64,000 nucleotides of DNA, taken from Armatimonadota bacterium. GTDB lineage: Bacteria > Sysuimicrobiota > Sysuimicrobiia > Sysuimicrobiales > Sysuimicrobiaceae. Below are positions 1-8,244 of this stretch, in pieces. The notes below the pieces were generated by a model that searched no databases, was not told the DNA's origin, and saw only the letters and a program-made list of their open reading frames with translations. The translations under genes and the position numbers were made by a program. Positions within the stretch are counted from its first letter, which is position 1. Each line of letters starts with the position of its first letter. Location: assembly GCA_031460175.1 (NCBI GenBank), contig JAVKGW010000004.1, positions 123,303 to 187,302 on the forward strand. Direction: 5' to 3'.

Positions 1-148
1 CCAGAAACCGCACCTCGCAGTCATCCGAGAAAAGCTCCACCACTTCTTCGTACAGGCACTTGTCCAGGTAGTACCCGTACACGTTCTGGAGGCGGCGCAC
101 CGCCTCGATGTCCTCCAGCCGTTGGATCCGCTTTGCCAGATCCTCCAT
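1..148 (-). CDS. SnoaL-like (NTF2-fold) protein, 3' end outside window
   Basis: Only the first 49 codons are in the window. They contain LEDIEAVRRL followed by YGYYLDKCLYEEVVELF, the usual opening of SnoaL-like/NTF2-fold domains, which bind small molecules in a cone-shaped pocket and include isomerases, dehydratases and ring-hydroxylating dioxygenase small subunits. The start is the ATG at 148, preceded by the ribosome site GGAGG in the 36-base gap after the solute-binding protein gene, so the two are probably cotranscribed. The catalytic residues and C-terminus are not visible, so no reaction can be assigned. The family call is fairly safe and the function is unknown. Confidence 0.7.
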   Translation of the reverse strand, partial: MEDLAKRIQRLEDIEAVRRLQNVYGYYLDKCLYEEVVELFSDDCEVRFL

Positions 149-184
149 GTCCTCTTCCTCCGTCTCGGAATCTCCAAGCGCCTG

Positions 185-1243
185 CTAGGGCACCCGTCCC
201 TGGAGGATGGCCCGCACCCGCTCCGCGAGGGCCACCCGCTTCCGGGCCGCCTCCACGTTCTCCACGAACGGCTTCAGACGGGCCTGCGCCAAGGTACGCC
301 CCAGAATCCCTTGGGGATCCGCGGCGTCCGACATGAACACCGTCTCCCGCTCCAGGCGCCGCTTCCCCTCTGCCCCCGCCATCCACATGGCCGCGCACCG
401 GGCCACCGCGTTCTCCGCCCGACCCCGCAACACGGAGACCGCGATGACGGAACCGTACGTGGGCCGCACGGGGGACCAGTCGATGGGTTCCCGGTACTTC
501 TCCCGCCGCTCCAGGATCTCCCCGATGCCCGACCACCACAGGTCCCGCTCCCCGCGGAGGATCATCTGGATGGCGGTGGCGGGGTTGGGCACCACGGTGA
601 TGCGCACCTCGTCCCGCAGCCGCCGCGCGAACCGCTCCATCCATCCCTCCCCCAGGAGGAGGCCCAGCCCGGCGATGCTGTTCTCCACCAGGCCCACGTT
701 GCCCACCACGCGTCCCGACCACCGCGGCTGGGCGATCTCGTCCCAGGTCTTCGGAACCTCCTCCGGCCGGATCCGCTGTCGGTTGTACCCGAGCCCGTAG
801 ACGGTGGTGTACACGCGCAGGATCCGGTTCCCGAGCATCCGGCTACCGGCCGGCACCTGGAGGGCGCTCAGCTCCTCGGGCGGAAGCTCTGCGAGAAGCC
901 CCCGCTCCGCCAACACGAGCAACCCCGGGAGGCTCCAGAGCATGACGTCGAAACTCCACCGTCCGGCCTCCGCCTCCGTGATCACCCGGGTGGGGCCCGC
1001 GAGGTCGGCCACGGCTTCCACCCGCAGGCCCGGAAGTCCCGTCTCCAGAACCTTCGCCACGGGCTCGGCCACCAGGGGGACGAGGGTGAGAAGCCGGACC
1101 CGACCGCCCTGTTGGGCTTGCGGGCAAACCGGCGAGGGAGCCGCTTGCAGGAACCGCGCGCCCGTCCCCACCAGGAGGCCCGTGGCCAGGAAGGCCACAA
1201 GGCCGGTTCCCATCCTCCGCATGGCGTCCCGATCTGTCCGCAT
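185..1243 (-). CDS. Extracellular solute-binding protein (family 1, iron/polyamine-type)
   Basis: A 352-residue exported binding protein. It has a basic N-terminus and hydrophobic stretch (about residues 10-35) acting as a signal sequence. The hinge-region motif GLGYNRQRIRPEEVPKTWDE followed by W-x-G-R-V-V-G is typical of periplasmic binding proteins for ferric iron, thiamine, polyamines or organophosphonates. The start ATG at 1243 has an excellent ribosome site (AAGGAGG). It lies 46 bases after the carotenoid-oxygenase gene and just before a SnoaL-like gene. No permease or ATPase follows in the window, so its transporter partners must be elsewhere. The ligand cannot be named from sequence. 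Confidence 0.8.
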   Translation of the reverse strand: MRTDRDAMRRMGTGLVAFLATGLLVGTGARFLQAAPSPVCPQAQQGGRVRLLTLVPLVAEPVAKVLETGLPGLRVEAVADLAGPTRVITEAEAGRWSFDVMLWSLPGLLVLAERGLLAELPPEELSALQVPAGSRMLGNRILRVYTTVYGLGYNRQRIRPEEVPKTWDEIAQPRWSGRVVGNVGLVENSIAGLGLLLGEGWMERFARRLRDEVRITVVPNPATAIQMILRGERDLWWSGIGEILERREKYREPIDWSPVRPTYGSVIAVSVLRGRAENAVARCAAMWMAGAEGKRRLERETVFMSDAADPQGILGRTLAQARLKPFVENVEAARKRVALAERVRAILQGRVP

Positions 1244-1289
1244 GCCGCCTCCTTCCTTAGCAGGTCATCCGGAATCGCGCGCCTCCAGA

Positions 1290-2771
1290 TCAGTCCCAGC
1301 TCCGATCCTCCTCGAAGCCCGGGATGCGCTCCGCGGGAACCCAGCTCCCGTGCAGGCCCGGCCGCAGCTTGATGGGCAATCGGACCACCGCCAGGGGGCC
1401 TTCCGCGACCGCTAGGGCATCGAAGATGAGGAGGTCTGATCTGCGCTCGTCGTAGCGGTTCGCGATGGCGAGGAGGTACCCATCCCCCTCCACCGTGCTG
1501 CCCGGCCGGGGGACGAAGGTGGGCTCTTGGAGCGAGGAGGTGGGCCCCACGAACCACCGCTCGTGGCGTCCCGTCTGCAGGTCCACGTGCCCCAAGCAGT
1601 TGAACTGGAAGCCGCTGGCGGACCGCAGCGCGGGATGCGCGGGAAGGTCCGTGTCCTGGACCAACAGGTACCCGTGCCGGTAAGGCTCCATGAGGTACCG
1701 CTCGTCCACCCGCGGGAACTCCCCGACGAACTTGGACATCTCGATGCTCTCGAATCCGTCCCGGGAGCTCTCCGCATCCACCACCCACCGCGTGAGCCGC
1801 GGCGTCGCCTTGGTGCGGTCGAATCCGCCGCCGTGGATGTCCGGGAAGAAGGGGAACAGGTTCCCGGGAGCCACCGGGGTATCGATGTAGACACGGGTTC
1901 CCTCGTTGAAGGCGTTCATCACATGCGAGGCGAACTGGTTCGGCCCCTTGAACCACCGGACGTCCTTCCCCGTGCCGTACCGCGGGAGGACACCCAGGTA
2001 GACCTCCCGCGTGCTGTCCCAGGCGAAGGTCGAAAGGCCCCGCTTGGCCCGCTCCATGTCGTACATGATGGGGACGATGGGGAAGATCACGTAGTCCCGG
2101 GTCACCGCGAAATCGTGGACCATGGAGGCGTAGGGCGCTCGCAACCAGGCCTCGTGGACGATGCGTCCCTCCGGGCTGATGACGTAGTAGGCGATGTCCG
2201 GAGTCCCGTAGCCCGTCGCGGAGTAGCCGAAGGCGATCATCTCCCCCGTCTGCGGATCGATCTTGGGGTGGGCCGTGAAGGTCTTGCTCGTGAGCTGTCC
2301 TTCGAAATCGTAGTAGCCGTAGGTCTTCAGGGTGAGAGGGTCGAGGAGCACCGGAGGGCTGTCCTCCTTGAGGGCGTACAGGCGCCCCGCGTGGTACACC
2401 ACGTGGGTGTTGGCCGTTCCCCGCCGGAGACCCCGTACGGATTCATCGTCGAAGTAGGGGTTCCGGTACAGCCCGAACAGGGCCCGCCGGGCTTGCCGCT
2501 CCGCCACGAACTTCTCCGTCCGCACGTACCGGCATCGGAAGTCCACGTGGCCGTCCTTGAACCGGAACATGCTCACGATCCCGTCCCCGTTGAAGTAGAT
2601 GTCCTCTCCCAACAGGGGCGGGTACTGGGGATCCGGCCGCACGTGGTAGTAGATCCCCCGCAGCTCCCGGGGGACCTCACCCTCTAGGACCTCCAGATCG
2701 TAGATGTCCGCCTCGATCCGGTCCGGGGTGTTGAATCCCGTGTAGATGGGGAGCTCCGGAAACCGCCTCAT
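1290..2771 (-). CDS. Carotenoid oxygenase family protein
   Basis: A 493-residue seven-bladed beta-propeller enzyme of the carotenoid/lignostilbene dioxygenase (RPE65) family. These use a non-haem Fe(II) held by four histidines to split a C=C bond with O2. Four candidate ligands are present in order: H168 (FTAHPKID), H219 (SMVHDFAV), H283 (ASHVMNAF) and H474 (LHGSWVP). With all ligands kept and normal length, it should be an active oxygenase. The start ATG at 2771 has the ribosome site GGAGGGAGG. The family acts on carotenoids, retinals or stilbene-type lignin fragments. The neighbouring aromatic-CoA genes make a phenolic substrate plausible, but that is inference. Confidence 0.88.
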   Translation of the reverse strand: MRRFPELPIYTGFNTPDRIEADIYDLEVLEGEVPRELRGIYYHVRPDPQYPPLLGEDIYFNGDGIVSMFRFKDGHVDFRCRYVRTEKFVAERQARRALFGLYRNPYFDDESVRGLRRGTANTHVVYHAGRLYALKEDSPPVLLDPLTLKTYGYYDFEGQLTSKTFTAHPKIDPQTGEMIAFGYSATGYGTPDIAYYVISPEGRIVHEAWLRAPYASMVHDFAVTRDYVIFPIVPIMYDMERAKRGLSTFAWDSTREVYLGVLPRYGTGKDVRWFKGPNQFASHVMNAFNEGTRVYIDTPVAPGNLFPFFPDIHGGGFDRTKATPRLTRWVVDAESSRDGFESIEMSKFVGEFPRVDERYLMEPYRHGYLLVQDTDLPAHPALRSASGFQFNCLGHVDLQTGRHERWFVGPTSSLQEPTFVPRPGSTVEGDGYLLAIANRYDERRSDLLIFDALAVAEGPLAVVRLPIKLRPGLHGSWVPAERIPGFEEDRSWD

Positions 2772-2927
2772 GGATCGCCCACCTCCCTCCGCTCAGGATC
2801 TCCGGCCCCCGGGGCCTCCCGCGCCGCGGGGTTCCATCGGCCGCCCGGGGCACGGGACGATGCCCCGTCCGGGGGCAGGGTACGGAGCCCCGGGGATCTG
2901 CTCAAGCCAAGATTTGCCGGTCCGGAA

Positions 2928-2940
2928 GTCAAAATTTGAC
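2928..2940. promoter_or_regulatory. Perfect inverted repeat GTCAAA-N-TTTGAC upstream of carotenoid oxygenase gene
   Basis: Thirteen bases with 6-bp arms, located 11 bases past the stop of the Crp/Fnr-type regulator gene and 156 bases before the carotenoid oxygenase start. The stem is too short for a terminator. The symmetric AT-rich sequence in a very GC-rich gap suggests an operator, possibly for the adjacent Crp-family regulator. It does not match the classic CRP (TGTGA-N6-TCACA) or FNR (TTGAT-N4-ATCAA) boxes exactly. Confidence 0.35.
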
Positions 2941-2951
2941 CGAGCGAGTCT

Positions 2952-3674
2952 TCACACCGCGGAGGTCTCCACCATGTGGCGCAGTCCTTCCAGGTCCTTG
3001 ACGAGGATCCGGGACCGGGACAGCGCGATGAGGTCTCTGGCGGCCAAGGCCCGGAGGGCCTTGGCCACCGTGGGGCGGGAGAGGCCGGTGGCGCAGGCGA
3101 TCTCCCGATGCGACAGACGCAGGGCGGGGAAGCCCTCCGCCTGCGGCAGGTCCTGGTAGGCCATCAGGTCCAGGAGAAGCTGCGCCACCGCCACCTGGGC
3201 CGCGTGGAAGGTCAACGCGTACAACCGGTGGGTCAGGGCACACACCTTCTGCGCGAGGCTCTCCAGGAGGAGCCAGCCCGCCTGCGGGTGTTGGAGCAGG
3301 CGGGGGAGCTCCGTGACGGGGATCACGTAGAGCCGGCTCGCCTCCTGGGTCACCGCGGAGACCCCGTACACGGTTCCCCGGATAGCGCCCGCATCTCCCA
3401 CGAAGTGGCCCGCCCCCAGCACCCCGATCATGTGCTCCTCCCCCAGCTCGTCCAGGTAGCACAGCCGCACGGACCCGTCCGCGATGAGGTAGAGGCGATC
3501 CGCGGGATCCCCCTGGGTGAAGACGACGCTGCGGGGCGGGTAAGCCACGAGCCGGAAATCCGCAAAGGGGAAGAGTTCCTCCCCGATCCTGGGGCGATCC
3601 GTAGGGGCAGACCCCCGGGCCCCCACCCCGGCGAGGTTCCCCCCAGCTCCGAGCCCTCCGGGAGCCAGCACCAC
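2952..3674 (-). CDS. Crp/Fnr-family transcriptional regulator
   Basis: About 240 residues: an N-terminal cyclic-nucleotide-binding-type beta-barrel (YLIADGSVRL ... GHFVGDAGAI), a long dimer helix, and a C-terminal winged helix with the recognition segment LSHREIACATGLSRPTVAKA. I chose GTG at 3674 because AAGGGGG lies seven bases before it and over the stop of the preceding gene; a TTG at 3719 would give a longer form. There is no N-terminal cysteine cluster, so it is not an Fe-S oxygen sensor of the FNR type. It closes the aromatic-CoA operon. HbaR and AadR, regulators of benzoate-type degradation in Rhodopseudomonas, belong to the same family, so a pathway-specific role is likely but inferred. 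Confidence 0.85.
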   Translation of the reverse strand: MVLAPGGLGAGGNLAGVGARGSAPTDRPRIGEELFPFADFRLVAYPPRSVVFTQGDPADRLYLIADGSVRLCYLDELGEEHMIGVLGAGHFVGDAGAIRGTVYGVSAVTQEASRLYVIPVTELPRLLQHPQAGWLLLESLAQKVCALTHRLYALTFHAAQVAVAQLLLDLMAYQDLPQAEGFPALRLSHREIACATGLSRPTVAKALRALAARDLIALSRSRILVKDLEGLRHMVETSAV

Positions 3675-3687
3675 GGTCCGTCCCCCT

Positions 3688-5838
3688 TCAGGAAACGAGG
3701 GAGGGTGGACTCTTGTCAACGAACCCGTCCCCTTCCAGGTCCAGCACGCATAGATCCGCCCGGCCGCTCGCCACGAGGACGTTCGCCTCGCTCAGGGTGA
3801 GTCCTCCGCCGACCAGCACGGGGATCCCCACCTCCAGGCGCACGGCCTCCGCATAGGGCGCCAGATACCCCCGGCCGTAAGTCGGGTCCTCGTCCGGGAC
3901 GGTCTGGCCCGCGGTGACCTCCACGAGGTCGCAGCCTGCTTCCCGGAAGGCCCGGGCGATGGCGAGGGCTTCCTGCTCCGGGATCCCGCCCCGGGCCCGA
4001 TCTGAGGCGGGGAGCGTCACCCCGAGCGGCCCCTCCCAGACTTCCCGCACGGCCCGGAAGACCTCCAGGGGGAACCGCATGCGGTTCTCCAGGCTTCCGC
4101 CGTACGCGTCCTCCCTGCGGTTGGTGAGGGGCGAGAGGAAGCTGGCGAGGAGGTAGCCGCTCCCAAAGTGGAGGTGCAGGAGATCGAAGCCCGCGTGGGC
4201 CGCAAGCCGCGCGGCCCGCACGAAGGCCTCCCGAACCGCCTCCATGTCTTCCCGCCCCATGGCCCGGGGGACGGGGCCGTCGGGGTGGTAGGGGAGGGCA
4301 CTCGGAGCCAGGAGCTCCCAGGGCTCTGTGAGGGGCAGGTCCACGCCGAACCGGCGGGAGCGGGTGGCCCCCCGGCGGCCCGCGTGCCCGAGGACCGCGC
4401 CGATCCGGGAACCCTCCGCGTGCACGGCCTGCACGATCCGCTTCCACGCCTCCCCGTGCTCCCCCCGGTAAAGTCCCGCGTCCTCGGGGGTGATCCGGCC
4501 CTCCGGCGAGACCGCAAGGATCTCCGTGAGCACGAGCCCTGCTCCCCTCGCCGCGAGCCCGCACAGGGCCCGTTGTTGAGCCTGGCCCGGAAGGCCGTCC
4601 AAGGCGCCGCAAGCGCTCGCGGGCCGCCGCGCGATTCGGTTCGGAAGTCGCAATCCCCGCAGGGCAAACGGGAGGTGAACGGGGGGACAGGGCAGCCGCA
4701 CCTCATCCCACTCCGAGGCCAGGTGGGATTCCACCCGCTGGACGAACCGCGCATCCCGAACCCTCAGGTCCTCGTAGGAGATGCGGCCGCTGCGGGTAAG
4801 GAGGTAGAGGGTCAAGCGGTAGGGGTCCAGCCGCATGGCCCGCTGGGTGGTCTCGAAGGTCCGCTGGCTCTGAAGTGCGGCCCGCTGGAAGGCCTCCACC
4901 GCGGGCCGCCGCTCCAGTTCGTACGCCTCCAGGGCCGTCTCCAGGTCCTCGTAGGTCTGGAGGGCCCGGGCCAGCGCGATGGCGTCCTCCATGGCCAGCT
5001 TGGTGCCGGAGCCGATGGAGAAGTGGGCGGTGTGGGCCGCATCTCCGAGGAGCACGATCCGGCCATGGTGCCAGGTAACGGTGCGCAGGGTGGGGAACCG
5101 GATCCACCGGGAGTTGTTCGAGAAAAGGGGATTCCCCCGAAGCACCTCCGCGAAGATCTCCTCGCACCGTCTCAAGGTCTGTACCTCATCTGCCTCGTGG
5201 AAGCCCGCTCGCTTCCAGGCCTCCTCCCCGCACTCCACGATGAAGGTGCTCATCCGGCCCGCGTACGGGTAGGCGTGGGCCTGGAATAGCCCCCATTCCG
5301 TCTGCCGGAACACGAAGGTGAAGGCCCCAAACGGACGGGGCGTTCCCAGCCAGATGTACCGCGCGCGGCCCGGGGTGATGCGGGGACGGAAGACCTCCGC
5401 GTGCCAGGACCGCACCGTGCTGCCGACCCCATCCGCGCCCACCAGGAGGTCATAGGGCGGGAGATCCTCGGGCTGCCGGACCTCCGTGCGGAACCGGAGC
5501 ACCACCCCCAGCTCCGCACACCGCCGCTGGAGGATCTCCAACAGGGCGGTGCGGGCGATGCCCGCGAACACGTGGCCCCCACACCGCAGCCGCTCCCCGT
5601 GCGCGTAGACGTCGATGGCGTCCCAAAGCACGAAGCGATCCGTGATCTGCCGGTAGGTGACCTCATCCGCCTCCCGGAACTCCGCCAGGGTGCGGTCGCT
5701 GAAGACCACGCCCCACCCGTAGGTGGCGTCCGGAGGGTTGCGCTCCAACACCGTGATCTCGTCGCGCGGGCTCGCCTTCTTCAGCAGCAGGGCCAAGTAC
5801 AGGCCCGCGGGCCCCCCACCCACGATCACCACGCGCAC
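3688..5838 (-). CDS. Bifunctional flavoprotein: aromatic acyl-CoA monooxygenase + OYE-type reductase (ACMR / salicylyl-CoA 5-hydroxylase-like)
   Basis: A 716-residue two-domain flavoenzyme. Residues 1-375 are a class A FAD monooxygenase with GGGPAG at 7-12, the ADG motif near 135-137 and GDAAH at 265-269. Residues 388-716 are an old-yellow-enzyme TIM barrel with SPLTNRREDAYGG near 569-581. This order is that of 2-aminobenzoyl-CoA monooxygenase/reductase and of bifunctional salicylyl-CoA 5-hydroxylase. The GTG start at 5838 overlaps the previous gene by 13 bases and opens exactly at the FAD-binding strand. Two oddities: the HxxH pair of the reductase domain reads H557-F-G-S560, and the protein stops soon after GRADLC where relatives continue for several tens of residues. 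The substrate is probably an aromatic acyl-CoA; which one is open. Confidence 0.82.
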   Translation of the reverse strand: MRVVIVGGGPAGLYLALLLKKASPRDEITVLERNPPDATYGWGVVFSDRTLAEFREADEVTYRQITDRFVLWDAIDVYAHGERLRCGGHVFAGIARTALLEILQRRCAELGVVLRFRTEVRQPEDLPPYDLLVGADGVGSTVRSWHAEVFRPRITPGRARYIWLGTPRPFGAFTFVFRQTEWGLFQAHAYPYAGRMSTFIVECGEEAWKRAGFHEADEVQTLRRCEEIFAEVLRGNPLFSNNSRWIRFPTLRTVTWHHGRIVLLGDAAHTAHFSIGSGTKLAMEDAIALARALQTYEDLETALEAYELERRPAVEAFQRAALQSQRTFETTQRAMRLDPYRLTLYLLTRSGRISYEDLRVRDARFVQRVESHLASEWDEVRLPCPPVHLPFALRGLRLPNRIARRPASACGALDGLPGQAQQRALCGLAARGAGLVLTEILAVSPEGRITPEDAGLYRGEHGEAWKRIVQAVHAEGSRIGAVLGHAGRRGATRSRRFGVDLPLTEPWELLAPSALPYHPDGPVPRAMGREDMEAVREAFVRAARLAAHAGFDLLHLHFGSGYLLASFLSPLTNRREDAYGGSLENRMRFPLEVFRAVREVWEGPLGVTLPASDRARGGIPEQEALAIARAFREAGCDLVEVTAGQTVPDEDPTYGRGYLAPYAEAVRLEVGIPVLVGGGLTLSEANVLVASGRADLCVLDLEGDGFVDKSPPSLVS

Positions 5839-6677
5839 GCCACGGCCTCCGCGAGGCGGTCCACCTGATCCGGATCCGGGACCGCGGGCATGAGCACGAG
5901 CTCGTGGCATCCCGCCTCCGCGTACCCCTCCACGAACTGCACCACGGCCTGCGGGGTCGTGAGGAGCTGCCCGACGATGCGCTCCACCAGGGGACCCGTG
6001 AAGGCGTAGTAGTCCCGCATGTACCGGATTGCCCGCTCCCGGGCGTCCTCTCCCAGGGCGAAGTAGCCTTGGCCCCACAGCTCGGGCTCACCCGGGCGGC
6101 CCGCCTCCCGCCAGGCGATGCGGGCGAGCTCCGCGCCCCGGCCAAAGGCCCGGGGTGGCCCTCCGCCGTGGAAGTAGCCCTGGGCATAGCGGGCGGCCCG
6201 GGCAAAGGCCTCGTCCGCGAACCCGCCGACCAGGAACGGCGGGCCACCGGGCTGGGCCGGGGGCGGGCCCACCTTCCCCTCCTCCCAGATGCGCCGGAGG
6301 GTCCGCAGCTGCTCCGTGAGCCGGCTTCCCCTTCCCCGGTGGTCCACCCCCGCCATCGCGTAGTCCTCCTCCCGGGCCCCCACCCCGAACCCCACCACCA
6401 GCCGCCCCGCCGAGAGCTGATCCAGGCTCGCGAGCTCCTTGGCGAGCAGCACGGTGTTGCGCAGGGGAGAGACCAGGATGGCGGTCACCAGTCTCACCCG
6501 CCGGGTGACCCCCGCGGCCGCGGCCAAGGCCAGGAGGGGGTCGTAGCTGTCGTAGGCCACCCGGTCGATCACCGCGAGGCTGCTGAACGGGGCGGCCTCC
6601 GCCCGCTCCGCCCACCGCACCACGAGATCCCCCCGCACGCCCGGAATCCCGCTGGGCAGGCCGATGCCGATGCGCAC
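5826..6677 (-). CDS. LLM-class (luciferase-like) flavin-dependent oxidoreductase
   Basis: A 283-residue bacterial-luciferase-fold protein. It shows the opening VRIGIGLP, the LVTAILVSPLRNTVLLAKEL segment, and LSAGRLVVGFGVGAREEDY, all characteristic of the LLM superfamily that uses FMN or F420. The start GTG at 6677 sits inside the stop of the ligase gene (TAGTG) with GGGAGGAG just upstream, so the two genes are translationally coupled. In this operon it may reduce or oxygenate a CoA-bound intermediate, or act on the substrate before activation. The cofactor cannot be decided from the sequence. The family call is firm and the reaction unknown. Confidence 0.85.
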   Translation of the reverse strand: MRIGIGLPSGIPGVRGDLVVRWAERAEAAPFSSLAVIDRVAYDSYDPLLALAAAAGVTRRVRLVTAILVSPLRNTVLLAKELASLDQLSAGRLVVGFGVGAREEDYAMAGVDHRGRGSRLTEQLRTLRRIWEEGKVGPPPAQPGGPPFLVGGFADEAFARAARYAQGYFHGGGPPRAFGRGAELARIAWREAGRPGEPELWGQGYFALGEDARERAIRYMRDYYAFTGPLVERIVGQLLTTPQAVVQFVEGYAEAGCHELVLMPAVPDPDQVDRLAEAVACAW

Positions 6678-8233
6678 TACGTCTCCTCCCGAAGCCGCTT
6701 TCGGTCCACCTTCCCGCTGGGCGTGCGGGGAAGGCCCTCCACGAACCGCACGTCCCGAGGGTACTTGTGGGGGCTGAGGTGAGCCCGCACATGCTCTTGA
6801 AGTGCCCGTGCCGTCTGTGGAGTGGCCTGAGTCGGATCCCGCAGGACCACGTAGGCCCGGGGGAGCGTGAGGCCCTCTTCCGTGTACGGCACCACCGCGC
6901 ACTCCGCCACCAGGGGGTGGCGGAGCAGGCACTCCTCGATCTCCAGGGGCGCCACCCAGATCCCCCCTACCTTCATGAGGTCGTCCGCCCGGCCCTGGTA
7001 CCAGAAGTATCCGTCTTCGTCTTCCCGGAAGAGGTCTCCCGTGCGCACCCAGTTGCCCCAGAAGGTGCGCACGGACTTCGCCCGATCCTTCCAGTACAAA
7101 AGCGCCGCGGTCTCCCCCCATACCCAGAGCTCCCCGACCGCTCCCCGGGGCAGAGGGTTTCCCTCCGGATCCCGCACCTCCGCCCGGTACCCCGGACAGG
7201 GTCGGCCCACGCTTCCCGGCCGCACCTCGCCCGGCCGGTTGGAGATGTAGATGTGGTACAGCTCCGAGGACCCGATGCCGTCCACGACTTCTACCCCGAA
7301 CTTCTGCTTCCACCGGTGGTACAGCTCCGCGGGCAGGGCTTCCCCCGCGGAGGTCGCCAGACGCACGCACGACAGGTCGTACCGGTCCGCGTCCGGGTGG
7401 TTCACCATGGCGTTGATCATGGTGGGAACCTGCACGAGGATCGTGGGGCGGTAGCGGGCGATGAGCTCGAAGATGCGCTCCGGGGTGCTGCGCTCCGGGA
7501 ACACGATGCCCGCGGCCCCCACGCCGAAGGGGAAGAGGGCCGTGCAGTCCCGGGCGTATCCGAAGAAGAGCTTGGGAACCGGGAGGACCACGTCCTGTGG
7601 AGTGTAGCGGATCACCTCCTGCGCGTAGTTCCAGAAGCTCAGGTAGGGCGCGTAGTGGCAGTGCACCACCGCCTTGGGCCGACCGGTGGTGCCCGTGGTG
7701 AACTTCCACAGGGCGAAGTCGTCCTTGGAGGTGTCCGCGTCCGGGAGGTCCGGGGGGGCCTCCGCCACCATCCGTTCGAAGCTCACCTCCCCCTTCTCCA
7801 GCTCCAGCACCCCCACCGCCAGGATCCGGCCCCGGAAGCCCACCGCCCGGGCCGCCTCCCGGATCTTGGAGTGGGTGACCGCGTCCGTCACCACCACCCG
7901 GGGCCGGGCATAATCCAGGTAGTAGGCGTAGTCCTGGGAATGGAGGAAGGTGTACACCTCCGCGCTGACGGCCCCCAGCTTCAGTACCGCGTACCAGGTG
8001 GCCACGAACTCCACCCCGTCCGAGAGGGCCAGCAGCACCCGGTCCTCCGGCTCCACCCCGAGCGCCCGGAGCACGTTTCCCACGCGGTTCGTGAGGTGCG
8101 CGAGCTCCGCGTAGGTCACCGCGCGGTCCCCGCAGTACAGGGCGACGCGGCTCCCCCGGCCCTCCTCCAGGTGACGATCCAGGAAATAGCGGGTGACGTT
8201 AAATCGCTGGGGCACGTCCTCGTACGTCACCAT
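6677..8233 (-). CDS. Benzoate-CoA-ligase-family acyl-CoA synthetase
   Basis: A 518-residue AMP-forming ligase of the ANL superfamily. It shows the P-loop TTGTTGRPK (179-187), the adenylate motif YWKDRAKS, the hinge segment TGDLFREDEDGYFWYQGRAD, the MKVGGIWV motif that is typical of benzoate-CoA ligases, and the catalytic lysine in PSGKVDRK near the C-terminus. It activates a carboxylic acid to its CoA thioester using ATP. The ATG at 8233 is 11 bases after the SDR gene, with a purine-rich leader. The position before two flavin oxidoreductases points to benzoate, 2-aminobenzoate, salicylate or a hydroxybenzoate as substrate; this is inference from family and context. Confidence 0.87.
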   Translation of the reverse strand: MVTYEDVPQRFNVTRYFLDRHLEEGRGSRVALYCGDRAVTYAELAHLTNRVGNVLRALGVEPEDRVLLALSDGVEFVATWYAVLKLGAVSAEVYTFLHSQDYAYYLDYARPRVVVTDAVTHSKIREAARAVGFRGRILAVGVLELEKGEVSFERMVAEAPPDLPDADTSKDDFALWKFTTGTTGRPKAVVHCHYAPYLSFWNYAQEVIRYTPQDVVLPVPKLFFGYARDCTALFPFGVGAAGIVFPERSTPERIFELIARYRPTILVQVPTMINAMVNHPDADRYDLSCVRLATSAGEALPAELYHRWKQKFGVEVVDGIGSSELYHIYISNRPGEVRPGSVGRPCPGYRAEVRDPEGNPLPRGAVGELWVWGETAALLYWKDRAKSVRTFWGNWVRTGDLFREDEDGYFWYQGRADDLMKVGGIWVAPLEIEECLLRHPLVAECAVVPYTEEGLTLPRAYVVLRDPTQATPQTARALQEHVRAHLSPHKYPRDVRFVEGLPRTPSGKVDRKRLREET

Positions 8234-8244
8234 CTCCCTTCCCC

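Noticed and set aside
3688-3760. Frameshift at the end of the bifunctional flavoprotein
   Set aside because: I checked the other frames for the missing barrel segment and found none; the shorter end looks real.
5839-6078. 80-codon N-terminal extension of the bifunctional flavoprotein
   Set aside because: The extension is Gly/Arg/Pro-rich and is a shadow of the LLM gene; the FAD-binding fold begins at GTG 5838.
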